A DNA stretch of 64,000 bases from Gimesia maris (GTDB taxonomy: Bacteria; Planctomycetota; Planctomycetia; Planctomycetales; Planctomycetaceae). Both the position numbers and the translations under genes were made by a program. The stretch lies in assembly GCF_008298035.1 (NCBI RefSeq), contig NZ_CP042910.1:6758001-6822000 (forward strand), written 5' to 3'. The notes under the pieces are model-generated. The model saw nothing but the letters and a program-made list of their open reading frames with translations. It was not told where the DNA came from and searched no databases. The first letter of the stretch is position 1, and each line of letters starts with the position of its first letter. Shown in pieces: positions 48,887-63,000 of the stretch.

Positions 48887-49202
48887 GAGTCAACTCACTT
48901 TCCATCCCTCGAAACTGATACGGGACTGACGGATAAAATCTTATCCAGGACCATTGGGATTTCACAGAGAAATACAGAAAACCGACACCTGCAATGAGTC
49001 GCGTAGTTACCCCAAAGCCTCGAAACGGACCTGTTTCACAAGTATTCCACTGAGAACAAGGCCTTACCATCCTTTACAAGCCGGAGCTGATCTGCATAAA
49101 GTAGACGCGCATCTCCCCGGCTGTGGATTTCTTCGTCCGGACGCTGGCTGTAAACTCTGACCAGGTCGATGTAAACGGCAACGGGGCACAGAAAGTCATT
49201 AC
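48887..49202. other. Divergent promoter region
   Basis: 316 bp between the starts of two divergent genes. No clear promoter pair or dyad stands out. The plus-strand gene has no strong ribosome-binding site. Confidence 0.5.
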
Positions 49203-50381
49203 ATGCTTAACATATTCGAATCGGTCACCAGACGCCTGGTTGAAGTCTGGAAGTCTGACGAGCAGTCGGGACAGAGAAGCGCATCCAGTTGTCGCTGCGG
49301 GCGTCCTGTTTATTTCCAGAACAGCGTCTGCCTGGGCTGTCAGGCGCCGCTGGGATATGCACCTTCATTACAACAGCTTCGCTCGATGACAGCAGGCCCG
49401 GATTCGGGTACCTGGGTGCTTGACGGAGATCCCGGACAGGCGACCATCTGGAAACGCTGTAAAAACTTTGACTCCCCGGCCGGGTGTAACTGGCTGGTGC
49501 AGGCTGACGAAGACCAGACACTCTGCCGATCCTGCCGGTTGAACCACACAATTCCCAACCTGGCTGACTCCGATAATCGTCTGTGGTGGCGTAAAATTGA
49601 AAATGCCAAACGGCGCCTCGTCGCACAATTATTAAATCTCGGCTTACCGATTGAATCGAAAGTGAGTGAGGACCCCAAACACGGAGTCATGTTCGACTTT
49701 CTACGATCGACAGAGCAGAAGTCGCGCGTGATTACCGGGCACTCCGATGGTTTGATTATCTTGAATATCGAAGAAGCGGATGACTCCATTCGAGAGAAAA
49801 TGCGCAAAGAAATGCATGAGCCCTATCGCACACTCCTGGGTCATTTACGACACGAAATCGGCCATTATTACTGGGACCGACTCGTCGCAGTAGACAAAAC
49901 CTGGCTGGAGAAATACCGTGACCTGTTTGGAGATGAGCGGGAAGACTATGCAGCCGCGCTCAAACGAAATTATGAGCAGGGACCTCCTGCGAACTGGGCT
50001 GAAAAGCATATCACCTCTTACGCCTCGGTTCACCCGTGGGAAGACTGGGCCGAATGCTGGGCTCATTATCTGCATGTGGTGGACAGCCTGGATACCGCCC
50101 TCCGTTTTGGATTGCGGGGCGAGGACGTCGAACAGGCAGTCGAACCCTTCACTGTGAACGATCTCTATGATCCGAAAGCCCCTGATGCCGAACGGGTGAT
50201 CCTGCTGGTCAACTCGTGGGTTCAGCTTACCACAGTGCTGAACGAACTGGCGCGCAGCATGGGTCATCAGGATTTCTATCCGTTTGTCATGTCCCGCACC
50301 GTACTTCGCAAAATGCACTTTATTCAGATGATTGTAAAAGAGGCCCGTGATGGAACATCGCCCGTGGTGGAACACCATTGA
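49203..50381 (+). CDS. Zinc-ribbon plus putative zinc metallopeptidase (Peptidase_Mx type)
   Basis: 392 residues. The N-terminal third has eight cysteines in two zinc-ribbon groups: Cys30, 32, 43 and 46, then Cys86, 95, 108 and 111. A peptidase-like domain follows with HEIGHYYWDRL (HExxH at 217-221) and, later, HPWEDWAECWAHYLHVVD, which supplies the likely third ligand. This order matches a bacterial family annotated as putative zinc-binding metallopeptidase with an N-terminal zinc ribbon. No signal peptide, so probably cytoplasmic. Substrate unknown. Starts with ATG at 49203. Confidence 0.85.
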   Translation: MLNIFESVTRRLVEVWKSDEQSGQRSASSCRCGRPVYFQNSVCLGCQAPLGYAPSLQQLRSMTAGPDSGTWVLDGDPGQATIWKRCKNFDSPAGCNWLVQADEDQTLCRSCRLNHTIPNLADSDNRLWWRKIENAKRRLVAQLLNLGLPIESKVSEDPKHGVMFDFLRSTEQKSRVITGHSDGLIILNIEEADDSIREKMRKEMHEPYRTLLGHLRHEIGHYYWDRLVAVDKTWLEKYRDLFGDEREDYAAALKRNYEQGPPANWAEKHITSYASVHPWEDWAECWAHYLHVVDSLDTALRFGLRGEDVEQAVEPFTVNDLYDPKAPDAERVILLVNSWVQLTTVLNELARSMGHQDFYPFVMSRTVLRKMHFIQMIVKEARDGTSPVVEHH

Positions 50382-51004
50382 CTGGAAACTGATTAACGCG
50401 CGACCATCAATGGTCTGACGCTCTTCTTCGTCAGTTCGAGAGATCCAAAAGTCACTGCTGAATCACCTCCCTTTGACCGCGAATCGACACGCATCAAAAT
50501 ACAGATATCACCCTGTATGCCGCGCGACTGGCATTGTTCAGCAACTCGCCATTCACCACGTCATTTTTATTCACCAGCCCGCAATTGTGCATTGCTGCAC
50601 TCTCTACAAATATAGCGACCACTGTCCCAGTCTCTGTCCAGATTTACGGTAGCGACTTCAGGTCCATTGGGACCGAGAATATCAGATTGACAGATGCTAT
50701 CGTTATATGTGATCTGCACTAGACACAAATCCTTCCCAAAACAACCCTAAACTCCGAATTCATCCCCCTTTTTGCAAAACACCAATTCCTGTCATTTCTT
50801 AAGAAATTAACTGGAATTCCAACCATCTCTTTGGTACCGTGGTGTTCAATAGTATCTTTGTATAGATACTATACACGAACACTGCTTCCAATCCGATTCT
50901 CTCGTTTTCCCACTATTCATTCCTGTAATTCTTAATCAATTAAATTACTGAATTCGAAAATCACAACTGAACCTGCTCAGTCTGGCTATAAGGTCTTCTG
51001 CATC
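50382..51004. other. Leader region of the giant repeat protein gene
   Basis: About 620 bp, A/T-richer to the right. It holds three dyads (a 14-bp palindrome at 50794-50807, a 9-6-9 inverted repeat at 50849-50872 and an imperfect dyad near 50926-50948) and an imperfect 37-bp direct repeat (50784-50820 and 50919-50956). AAGG at 50990-50993 may be the ribosome-binding site. Frame 50534-50722 is not convincing. Confidence 0.5.
50849..50872. promoter_or_regulatory. Operator-like inverted repeat
   Basis: ATAGTATCT and AGATACTAT are perfect inverted arms around TTGTAT, 24 bp in all, about 130 bp before the giant gene start. Symmetry and position suggest a repressor or activator site. The protein is unknown. 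Confidence 0.45.
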
Positions 51005-54000
51005 ATGCTCCTGGCGAACTGGCTTAGGTCGATCTCAAAGCGTTGTCGTTCCCCGCGTTCACGTAAATCAGGTCTCCGGTCCCCTCTGGCTCAACGACGT
51101 GCATCGACAACCCGCACATATGCCGGCCGAGGCGTTCGGAGAGAGATCGAGGTTCTGGAAGACCGGACGCTGCTGACGTCCACTTTCGATATCGACATCA
51201 ACCGTACTGTGACTGAGGGTGATTCCGGGACGGTTGATGCTGTCCTGACTGTCACCAGAACGGGAACGACACCAGGCGATCTGAATAGCTCAGTGACTGT
51301 GGATTACTTTACTCAAGACAATTCTGCTACAACATCAGACAACGATTATCTGGCGATCAGCGGCACACTCTCTTTTTCAGCCGATGCTGATGCAGTCACC
51401 CAGACGCAGACCATTACCGTTCAAATTAATGGAGATCAGCTGTCAGAGGACTACGAAGACTTCTGGGTCATTCTCGATAATATACAAGCTGACAACTCGG
51501 ATGTGACTTTTGAAAATGACCGCCGGAAAGTCTACATCAGGAATGACGATCAGGTACAGCTCACAATCGATGATGTCACGGTCAACGAGGGATCAGGATA
51601 TGCCACACTTACCGTATCACTCGATATCCCTGCTGATGATATTCTTAATGTGGATTATACAACGACCGGAGGTCTGATAGCCTCTAGTCCGGAGGACTTC
51701 GAACAAACTTCGGGAACACTGATTTTTCTGCCTGGTGAAACCTCGAAGGAGCTGTATGTCAATATTATTGATAACCAGGTAGTCGGATTTGATTCTCTCT
51801 TCTATGTCGAACTCAGCAATCTGCAGTCCGGTTATATTGATGCCGTCATTGCTGACGACACCGCGGTTGTGACCATTGAAGATAACGACCGCGAATACCG
51901 AAACCTGCACTACGATTTCGAATATAAACAACAAATTCTCCCCAGTGAAACCACGAACGATAATTCACGCTTTGGTTTAACACTTGCCGCCGATGGCGAC
52001 ACCATGATTTCCACCACTCCTTATCAGAGTTATGAGGGAGTGGTTACCCAGGGGCTCGCTTTTGTCTATGTGCGAAATAATCAGGGAACCCCACTGGATC
52101 GTTCCGATGATACCTGGGAGTATCAGGCGACCTTACTTCCGCCTGGCGCCCAGGGATACGATCATTTCGGCGTGTCGGTAGCGATCAGTGGAGACACTGC
52201 TGTGATTGGAGCACCAAATGCTAAAGATGCTAACGGAGTTCCTCGCGGAGCCGTCTACATCTTTACCCGGACAGGCTCAACCTGGTCACTTCAGCAGAAA
52301 CTGGATTCAGAGTCTTATATTTACACAAACTATGGTTTTGGTTCTAAAGTCGCGATTGAAGGCGATACCATTCTTGTTGGTGCAACTTACTATGACAGTT
52401 CACCAGAATATGTTTCTGTATTTTATCGTACCAACGGAACATGGTCTTTTTCTCAATCCATTGGTATCCCTTATTCCAATCAACCGGGTAAGTTGGGACA
52501 AGCATTTGACTGTAGCTTTGTTATTGAAAATAAGACCCTCATCATCGGCTTCCCCAACTATAATAATGATGCGGGTAGAGTTTCTATCTATCGACTGGTA
52601 GACGAATATTGGACGTCGGTCCAGACTCTGACCTCACCGGATCTGACAGCCGGTGCGCGATTCGGTTTTTCAGTCAGTCTGGAAAATGATGAACTGCTCA
52701 TCGGGCAGCCGGGACAGGACGATCAATTGTCTGACCTGGGTAACGCTTACCTGTTTCGCTTCAATTCAGACACAGACCTCTGGGAACTGGAGCAGACTCT
52801 GGATTGTCCTTATCCGGATACAGTCTCACAGAATCCCCATTTTGGATCACAGGTACTGCTGCAGGACGGGATGATGTTCATTTCGAGTACCAATAATCCG
52901 TACTGGGAAGACATATATGCAGGCGATTCATTCAATAATGGCACCGTCATCCAATACACCAAAGTCGATTCCGAGTGGGTTTATTATGACGAAATCTGGA
53001 CACCTTACGACAGCTATTACTATACCCTGCTCGAGTCGAATATCGGTTTTGCCAGCCAGATCGCCCTCGCTGATGGAGGCCTGTTTATCAGTGCGCCGGT
53101 CTCGAATGAAGTGGGTACCTGGACCGGTTCCGTCTTCTACTTTGGTCCCCAGAAACCCAGAGTCGAAATCACCGAAACGTCGATTACTGAAGGCGACAAC
53201 GGCTCGCAATGGATGACCGTCGAAGTTACCCGCAAAGGATACAACCCGGGAGATCTGTCGCAATCGGCAACCATCGATTTCTCCACCAGTGATGGTACCG
53301 CCAAGATCGCCGATGGTGACTACCAGTCTGCTACAGGAACCCTCAGTTTCTACGGTGACCCGACGGCTTTGACTCAGTCCCAGTTTTTCACAGTGCAGAT
53401 TACAGGAGATACCCGTGTCGAAGCCGATGAATATTTCTGGGTTAATCTCTCCAACCCCACCGGTGCCGTGGCACTTGCGGACTCAATTCCTTCCAGCGCT
53501 AAGATGACTATCAACGAGGATGATCAGGCAACCATCTCGATCGGACCTGACATCACTGTCAACGAAGACACGGGCTATGTTACACTCACGGTTTCACTCG
53601 ACCAACCTGTCGAAACCGAAGTCAAATTGGATTACCTGACTGTTGCAAACACTGCAACATCGCTTAACGATTACACCTACAAATCGAGTAGGTTGACTTT
53701 CGCACCGGGAGAACAGTCCCAGACCATTTCCATCTACATCAGAGACCGGGACGATGTAGAACTCGATGAGAGTTTTCTGGTCAAACTCAGCAACATCCAG
53801 GCCTCGGGCGCCGATGTCATTTTTGCCGATGATCAGGCGGAAATCACGATCCTCGATGATGATCAGGCACAAATTACAATCAAAGATGTGACGATTGCTG
53901 AAGAAGCGGGGAACGTGGTACTGACCGTCTCGCTTACGCAGCCGGTCGGTGCCGACATGACCATCGATTTCGCCACCTCCGGTAATTCCGCCCTGCCCGG

Positions 54001-57000
54001 GCTCGATTTCGAATCCACCTCTGGTACGCTCGAATTCCATGCTGGAGATGAAAGTAAAACCATCACGATTCCTCTGATTGATACGGATATGGTGGAACTC
54101 CAGGAATCATTTCTGGTCACGCTGAGTAATCTGCAGGCAAACGGATTGAACATCAGCCTGGCAGATGATCAGGCGGAAGTGACCATCAATGACAGTGATC
54201 AGGCCACTTTGAGGTTAACTATCGCCTCTTTGTATAACATCTTTTATTCTCTTGACGAATCGGTCGGGTATGCCCGGGCGGTCGTCTATCTCAATGCGCC
54301 CGTTGATGCCGAAATCAGGGTTGATTATGCAACCAGCGACGGGAGCGCCAAACAACCTGATGATTACCAGGCAACCTCCGGTACCCTGGTATTCTCACCG
54401 CTGGATGAAGATCAAGGCCAGACAGTCCTTATTCCGATTATCGATTCTGATCTCGTCGAAGGTCTGGAGAATTTTCTGGTGAGCCTGTCCAATCTGCAGA
54501 CCAACGGCCGAAACGTAATCTTTGAGAATCAGGAGGCGGAAGTGCGGATCAGCGATAACGACCGCGCCCTGATCACCATTAATGATACGACGGTTGATGA
54601 AGATGCAGGCGTGGCCACTCTCACAGTTTCACTCGATCAGCCTGTCGAAACTGCGGTGACATTCGACTACTCAACACTCAGCAGTTCTGCATCTGCCGTA
54701 ACCGATTTCATCAGTTCTTCTGGTTCCCTGACGATCTCTCCCGGTTACCTGACACAGACAATCAGCATTCCTCTCGTCGATGCCCCCGAAGTCGAGTTGC
54801 AGGAAAAGTTCCGGGTAAACCTGTCTAACATTCAGACGAATGGTGCAAATGTCATCTTTGCTGATTCACAGGGTGAAGTGACCATCAATGACAATGACCA
54901 GGCCGGGATCTCGGTACAGGATCTTGTTGTGGATGAAAACACAGGTGTGGCTGCAGTCACCGTCTCGCTCGACAAACCTGTCAACGCAACCGTCAGCGTG
55001 AACTACACCACGCTGGACCTGACTGCCACACAGTCTGAAGATTACCTGAGTCGATCGGGAACGCTGATTTTCAATGCGGGGGTCCAGACTCAGACGATTT
55101 ATATCCCGCTTATTAATTCCAGCCTGGTCGAAGCGGATCAGGATTTCCTGGTAAGTCTCTCTGGTCTTCAGGCAACGGGACGCGATGTGGTTTATGCTAA
55201 ACAGGAGGCGGTTATCACCATCGCCGACGATGAACAGGCAGTCCTCACAATCAGTAACATGTCCGTGGATGAATCGGTGGGGACGATCACCCTGACAGTC
55301 ACCCTTGAAGGAAATATCGAGAGTAATATCTCGGTCGACTATAACACTTCCGACCTGACTGCTGTCGCAACAGAAGATTATCTGAGCACTGCAGGAACAT
55401 TGACGTTTACTCCACAGAATAATTCCAGCACTATAACGGTGTCGATCGTCGATTCTGATCTGGTGGAAGGGGATGAGAGATTCCTTGTCAATCTGACCAA
55501 TATTCAGACTGCTGGCTTAACTGTAACTCTAGCCAGAGATAAGTCTTATGTCACCATTTTGGACGATGACCAGGCCACCCTTTCCATCGATGATGTCACC
55601 GTCAATGAAGCGACGGGCCTCGCCACGCTCACCGTTTCACTCGATCAGGTCGTAGATTCGGTTATTACGGTAGACGTAACGACCGACGATCAGTCTGCCT
55701 CCGCAGAAGACGATTACCGCAGCACATCCGGTACCCTGGCATTTCTACCTGGTGAGCTCACCAAAACGGTCAACATCGCCTTGATCGATTCTCCCCTGAT
55801 GGAAATCAATGAAACATTCCTGGTCAACCTGAGCAATCTGAAAGCAGGTACTGCTGACGTCATCTTCGACAAGCCCCAGGGCACGGTTACGATCATTGAC
55901 GACGACCCGGCCTTTGTTTCAGTGACTGATATTTCAGTAAACGAAGACGCAGGAAATGCGATTCTGACTGTTTCGCTCAACCAGCCGGTAGACACCCTGG
56001 TATCAGTTGACTTTGCGACAGCGGATCAGTCTGCTCTTCAGTCTGAAGACTACCAGAATACCTCCGGTACGGTGACTTTCTCCCCGGGAGAGCAGACCAG
56101 GACCATCACGATTCCTCTACTCAACTCAGACAGAGTGGAAGCTGATGAAACCTTTCTGGTCAATCTGACCAAGCTCCAGTCAGGCGTCTATCCGGTTACT
56201 CTTGCCGACACGGTCGTCGAAGTCACCATTGTCGACGACAGTCAGTCAAATGTCACCATTGATGATATTTCAGTAGACGAAGCTGCCGGCACAGCAACGC
56301 TGACCGTGACTCTCGACCGGCCCGTCGATACCGATATCTCGGTCGACTATGCAACCGCTGACCAGAGTGCCGCAGCTTCACTCGACTACACCGGTGTCAG
56401 TGCCACGCTAAACTTTACTGCGGGAGAAGTTTCAAAAACCATCACAGTCCCGATTTTCGATTCCCAGATCGTGGAAGGTGATGAAACCTTTCTGGTCAAT
56501 CTCTCCAATCTCCAGGCAGGAGGGCGTCATGTTGTCCTGGCAGACGATCAGGCCGTTGCCACCATCAGAGATGAAATACCTGCGATCCTGATTGATGACA
56601 TGTCAGTCAGGGATGACTCGAGCAGCATCCAGGTGACAGTCTCCCTTGATCAGGCTGTTGCGGACATGGTCACTGTAGACTATGTCACCAGAAATTACTC
56701 TGCAGTGGCTGATTCCGACTATCTCAGTGCCTCGGGTACTCTGACATTCAATCCGGGAGAACTTACGAAAACTTTTGAGGTCACGATACTGGAACACACT
56801 GGCAGTTTACTGGGAGACAGAAGCTTTCTAGTCGATCTGAGCAATCTCCAGTCCACGGGGGAGGATGTCCGTTTTGCTGATTCTCAGGCAAAAATCACAC
56901 TTCTGGGCGACGAGCCCTCCACGATCACGATTAATGATATCGTCGTTCAGGAAGGTGACGATGGTCTCACCAGTGCTGTATTTACTGTCACCCGCACCGG

Positions 57001-60000
57001 CAAAATTGCGGGCGATCTGGATTTTGCGGAAACGGTCAGATTCTTTACAGTCGAGGGCACAGCCAAAAGCTACTTTGACTACGTTCATACGTACGGAACG
57101 GTCGATTTCGTGGCCGACGCCTCTGCACTGTCCCAGACGGCAACGATCGAAGTACAGGTCGAAACTGATGTGATCGCCAATCTCGATCAAACGTTTCGTG
57201 TACTGATCTATGAAAATACAGGTAATTCGCTCATCACGGACGCAATCGGGACAGCCATCATTGAGGACGATGATCAGCTCGAGTTGACCATTGATGATGT
57301 CACCGTTGATGAATCCAGTGGCACAGCGACCCTGACAGTCTCTCTCTCCGGTACTTTTTCCGGTGATGAGCCGCTTACCTTCAACTATGAAACCCGGGAT
57401 GGAACTGCCGTCGCAGGCACTGATTATCTCCCACTCACCGGCACCGGTTCGATCAACGCCGGTTCAACCAGCACTACGATTACGGTCGACCTGCTTGACT
57501 ATGATCCACATCAATTCGAAAGAAATTTTGATGTCGTTCTCTCCCAGTTTGGGTTAAACGGACTCGATATCAGAATTGCCGACAGCCAGGCACAGGTCTC
57601 AATTCAGCATAACTATCCCTATCAGCCCTTCGATTTAGAGACGAAACTCAGTCCCCAGTCAAGCGACCCTGCATTCACTTCCTTTGGAAGTAATTTTGCA
57701 ACCGATGGCAATACGTTTATAACAGGCGAAACCAGTCGGAATTACAACAGAGGTGCGGTTCAGATCTTTATCCGCAATGATCAGGGAACGCCCGATGATT
57801 TTGACGATGATACCTGGGAATTTCAGGCCGAATTAATTCCGCCTGCTGCCAACGTAAATCATTTCTTCGGTACCTCGGTTGCTGTGGATGGCGATCTTGC
57901 CGTGATTGGTGCACCCGGCGCAAAAACCGGTCCGGAAAATATCATCACCGGATCTGTGTATATCTATGAACGCGTCGGAAGTAACTGGTCTCTGAAACAG
58001 GAAATCACGGGGTCGGATACAGATACCGACGGAGCATTTGGAACGACCGTCGCCATTGAAGGTGAGACAGTTGTAGTAGGCGCGACCGGTGAAGATTCTG
58101 AACGAGGTGCCGTCTATGTGTATTCCAAAGTATTTGACCTCCATGGGGGATCCTGGATCCAAACTGCAAAACTGACAGCGACAACCCCGGCTCCCGAAAG
58201 TAATTTCGGCAGCTCCCTGGAATTTGAGAATGAGACGATTGTCATCGGTTCGAAAAACGATACCGAGTTCGGTTTTCAGAGCGGTGCCGTCTACATCGCC
58301 ACTCTGGTGAACGGGGAATGGACAGTGACTCAGAAACTGCAGTCTCCCCACCCTCATTCTCAAGAACATTTCGGCAACTCGGTTGCACTCCAGGGAAATA
58401 CACTCGTGGTGGGCACGGTTGATGACAAACAGGATTTCCTGACCAGCGAAGCAGCCTACGTCTTCACGCTCGATAACGGCATCTGGATTCTAACTCAGAC
58501 CCTGCACGCAGATCAATCCGTCACAGACACAGCCTTTGGGGCAGATGTCGAAATTCAGGATGACCAGATCCTGATCACATCCTGCTCGGAACCGGGCAAT
58601 CCAGACGCGAATCACATTATTCATGTGTTTCATCTGGTTGATGGGGACTGGGTCTCGCAGGGCGCCATTAATGCCCCTGCCGCTTCGGAACAGATTCAAT
58701 TCGGCAGTTCGCTGGGAATCGCACATGGCACTGTTTTTATTGGCGCCAGAGACGAAAACAGCGGGGAAGGAACCATTCAGCTCTATCGTCCCACACTACT
58801 TCCGGAACTGTCTATCGACTCAGCAGATCTGCTCACACAGCCGGACGGTTCGAAACTGCTGGTTCTGGAAGTGACCCGCTCCACAGGACAGGCAGGCCTG
58901 TTGTCCTCGCCAACCATCATGGATTTCGGTACGTTTAACATGGGTGATTCCAGCGGACAGTACCCGTCTATTACAGGGACGATTTCGTTCACCGGGGATC
59001 CCAGCGCCACAACTCAAACGGAAACCGTGATTTTACAGGTTGACAGTGATACCTCTCTGAATCTGGATGCGACCTTCGCGATCGGCCTCTCTCCCCGGAC
59101 GGGAATCGACTATCGACCGCAAACCATCAGTCCGATATCCATTATTGATAATCCTCCCCAGATCACTGTTGATGATATTTCCGTTTCGGAAACTGCTGGC
59201 ACAGCCACTCTTACTGTCTCTCTCAATCAGACTCTGACTACGCCGGTGTCGGTGGATTACTCCACCAGAGATCAGACAGCCACCGCTTCCGCAGATTACC
59301 TGCAGGCTTCGGGCACGCTGACTTTCAATCCGGGGGAGCAGACGAAAACCATTACCGTCTCCCTGGTTGACTCAGATCTCGTTGAGCACAGCGAAACGTT
59401 CCTGGTCGATCTGACGAATCTCCAGTCAGGCGGGACGAAAGTTTACCTCAGTGATTCTCAGGCCGAGGTCATTGTGACCGATGATGACCAGGCCACCATT
59501 TCCATTGATGATGTCCTGGTCGACGAGGATGCAGGCACAGCAACTCTGACAGTCTCCCTGGATCAGCCAGTCGATGGCGGCATTGCCCTCGACTTTTCCA
59601 CACGGAATCAATCTGCCATTGATCCGGAAGACTATCTGAAACAGTCAGGTCAACTCTATTTCAATCAGGGAGAATTAACCCAAACCATCACCATTGAGAT
59701 TGTCGACGATGAAGTCTACGAATTCACGGAAGCCTTCGAAGTGGCACTTTCTCAATTACAGTCCGGGGGATTGAATGTCAGCATTGCCGATTCGGTGGGT
59801 CAGGTCGAAATAACCAATACTGACCACTTGCCGCAGATTGAATTTAAAACAAAAATCCTGTCGCCCGCAGGGCCCGAGCAGGATTTTAGATTCGGAAACA
59901 AGGTCGCGATCGATGGAAACACATTGATCACCACACCATCAGGCATTCGAAATGTGGACGGCAGTAATGTTCTCGCCTTCATTTATGAACGAAATGACCA

Positions 60001-63000
60001 GGGCACACCTGAAGATTTCTCGGATGACACTTGGGAATACCAGACTGCACTGTCTGTCGGAGGAACTGGTATACCAAACGTTAGCAACCGTCACTTGAGT
60101 GTGGACATCCATGATAATCTTGCACTCGTCTCTTTGGTAGGTAGAACGAGCTCCGGTACGTATACTGAAACCATTTATGTTTTCAGGCAACTAAATGGCA
60201 TCTGGTCTCATTGGAATACATTTTCTAATCCTGAGTACGGTGATCAATTTTATTCGGGAACAAACATCGGCGTTTATAATGCACGTTCCGGCGAAAGAGT
60301 TGTTTTCGGAGTACCGGGAAAAGATGGCTCAGTCGAAGGTGAAGGGGCCATCTATATTTACGAATACCAGGCCAGGACTTATGGGGAATGGGATAAAATA
60401 GCAACAATCGTACCTCCTGAGTCTCGGAATATTACTGGTTTTGGCTCCATTCTCGCTTACGAAGATGACACGCTTGTCGTGGGAGCCCCTACTTATTCGG
60501 GAACTGTCGATGAAGCAGGGGCTGTCTTTGTTTACAGGAAGTATAATTCAAACTGGATTCTGAGCCAGACGCTGGTAGACAGCAACCCCACTACAGGAGG
60601 GCATTTTGGGAAAAGCGTTGATCTGGACGGTAATCGACTCGTCATCGGAGTCGAGAAGCATGACAGCTATTCTCAAAGTCAACACACCACGGTCTCAGGC
60701 AATGCCGCTGTTGTATACGATCGAACTTCCGAAGATGATGGATTCAACCTGACAGATATACTTGTTGCCACTGGCCGCGAAGAAAATATTCCCCTGGGAG
60801 ATCATGTCACGGTCAAGGGTGACACAATCGTTGTCGGCTCAACATCCCTGATTTTTTCCAGTGCTTATCCCAGCCCTCAGGCAGTGATAACACCTACGAC
60901 GCGTTTCAGTCCCCAGACAATTTATAAAAAGATCAACAACGAATGGGTCAAACAGGCAGTCGTGACATCTCCTGCCAATGCCAGGTATGCAAATCAAGTT
61001 GCAATCTCTTCCGAGGGAGAAGTTTTCTTCGCCTCCCCCACTGATGATGAATCTGTCGAGAACAGCGGATCGATTCATTATTTCGGGCCCAACCGACCTC
61101 CTGAAGTCTCAGTCATCAAAGCGGAGGTGACGGAAGGCGATCAGGGCACGCAACAGGTTACCGTACTGGTGGCGCGCCAGGGCACAAAACCCGGTGATTT
61201 GAGTCTCCCGGCTTCGGTTGCATTCACAACCAGCGATGGAACTGCGACAGTTCTTGATGGTGACTATAGCGCACAGAGTGGCATGCTTGACTTTACCGGT
61301 GATCCCTCTGCCATTTTACAAACTCGTGAAATTACAATAGACATTCACGGCGATACCGATATTGAACCTGCAGAACTGTTCAATATCGAGCTGTTGTACT
61401 GGGTAGGCGACGTCCGGTTCACTTCCTCCAGCAATTCGACCGTCACGATCCAGCCCGATGATCGGGCCCTGATTTCGATCGATGATGTTTCTGTAGATGA
61501 ATCGGCAGGCAGTGCCACGCTGACTGTTTCGCTCGATCGCCCCGTTCTCTCAACGATCGAACTGGATTACCAGACAGCCAGTCAGACAGCAACGGCATCT
61601 GAAGACTATCAGCCCACCTCGGGCAGTCTGATCTTTAATGTCGGAGAACAGACTAAATCCATCTCAATTCCGATCAATGATAGCGATCTGGTTGAATCGG
61701 ACGAGACTTTTCTGGTGAACCTGCTGAACCTGCAAGCCGACACATTACCAGTCACTTTTGCCGACGATCAGGCTCAGGTTACCATCACCGACAACGACCA
61801 GGCTCGGATTTCAATCGACGATGTAACTGCAGATGAAGCTGCAGGCACCGTTACACTGACAGTTTCACTCGACACGCCCGTTGATTCCAGCATCTCTGTC
61901 AACTATGCCACCGGCGACCAGAGCGCCACCAGTCCGGACGATTACCTGAGCCAGACCGGTACGATTACATTTGATCCACAGGAACAGTCGAAAACATTTA
62001 CCATTTCCATCTTTGACTCGCTGGCTATTGAAGGAGATGAGACGTTCCTGGTCAACCTGACCCAGATTCAGTCGAATGGATATAACGTCATTTTCGCCGA
62101 TGACCAGGCCACCGTCACTATTGAAGATGAAACGCCAGAAATTTCGATCGATGACATCACCGTTAATGAAAACGCCGGAAACGCAACTTTGACTGTCACC
62201 CTCGATCAGGCTGTGGCGAACACTTTTACTGTTGACTTTGCGACTTCTGATCAGACTGCCAAACAGACCACTGATTATCTCAGTACTGCAGGCACTCTGA
62301 CCTTTAATCTGGGGCAGCTCACACAAACGATAAACGTACCGCTCGTGGACGACGGTCCTCTTGAATTTGATGAAACCTTCCTGGTCAGCCTGTTCAATAT
62401 TCAATCAAGCGGAATCAATGTGATTTTCGCAGATGCACAGGCTGAGGTTACCATCGTCGATGACGAGAAACCGACGATTTCCATCGACAATGTCACAATT
62501 CAGGAAACAGACAGCGGCACTAACAACGCTGTCTTCACAATTACCCGATCCGGGAAAAATCCGGGGGGACTGGATTTTAGTGAGCAAATTGATTTCACCA
62601 CTCAAGACGGCACTGCCATCGCCGGACGGGATTACATTGCGACTCAGGGATCGATCAACTTTGCAGCAGATGCCACAGCGCTGATCCAGACAGCCACCGT
62701 CGAAGTCCAGATTTACGGAGATACTTATACCGAGCTTGCTGAAACTTTCCTGGTCCTGCTGTCAAATACAGCCAGTCAGTCAACACTCCTTGAGGAAGCT
62801 GGAACAGGCACCATCAACAACGACGATTCATCTCAACTTCTCATTAACGACGTCACCGTGGATAAAGCCGCCGGCAGAGCACTGCTGACAGTGACTCTCA
62901 CCAATCCGGTTGAGGAGGCCGGACTGGTTTCAATTGATTTTGAAACCGTGGCAGGCACCGCACTTCCCGGCATCGATTATGAACCGACATCAAATATCAT

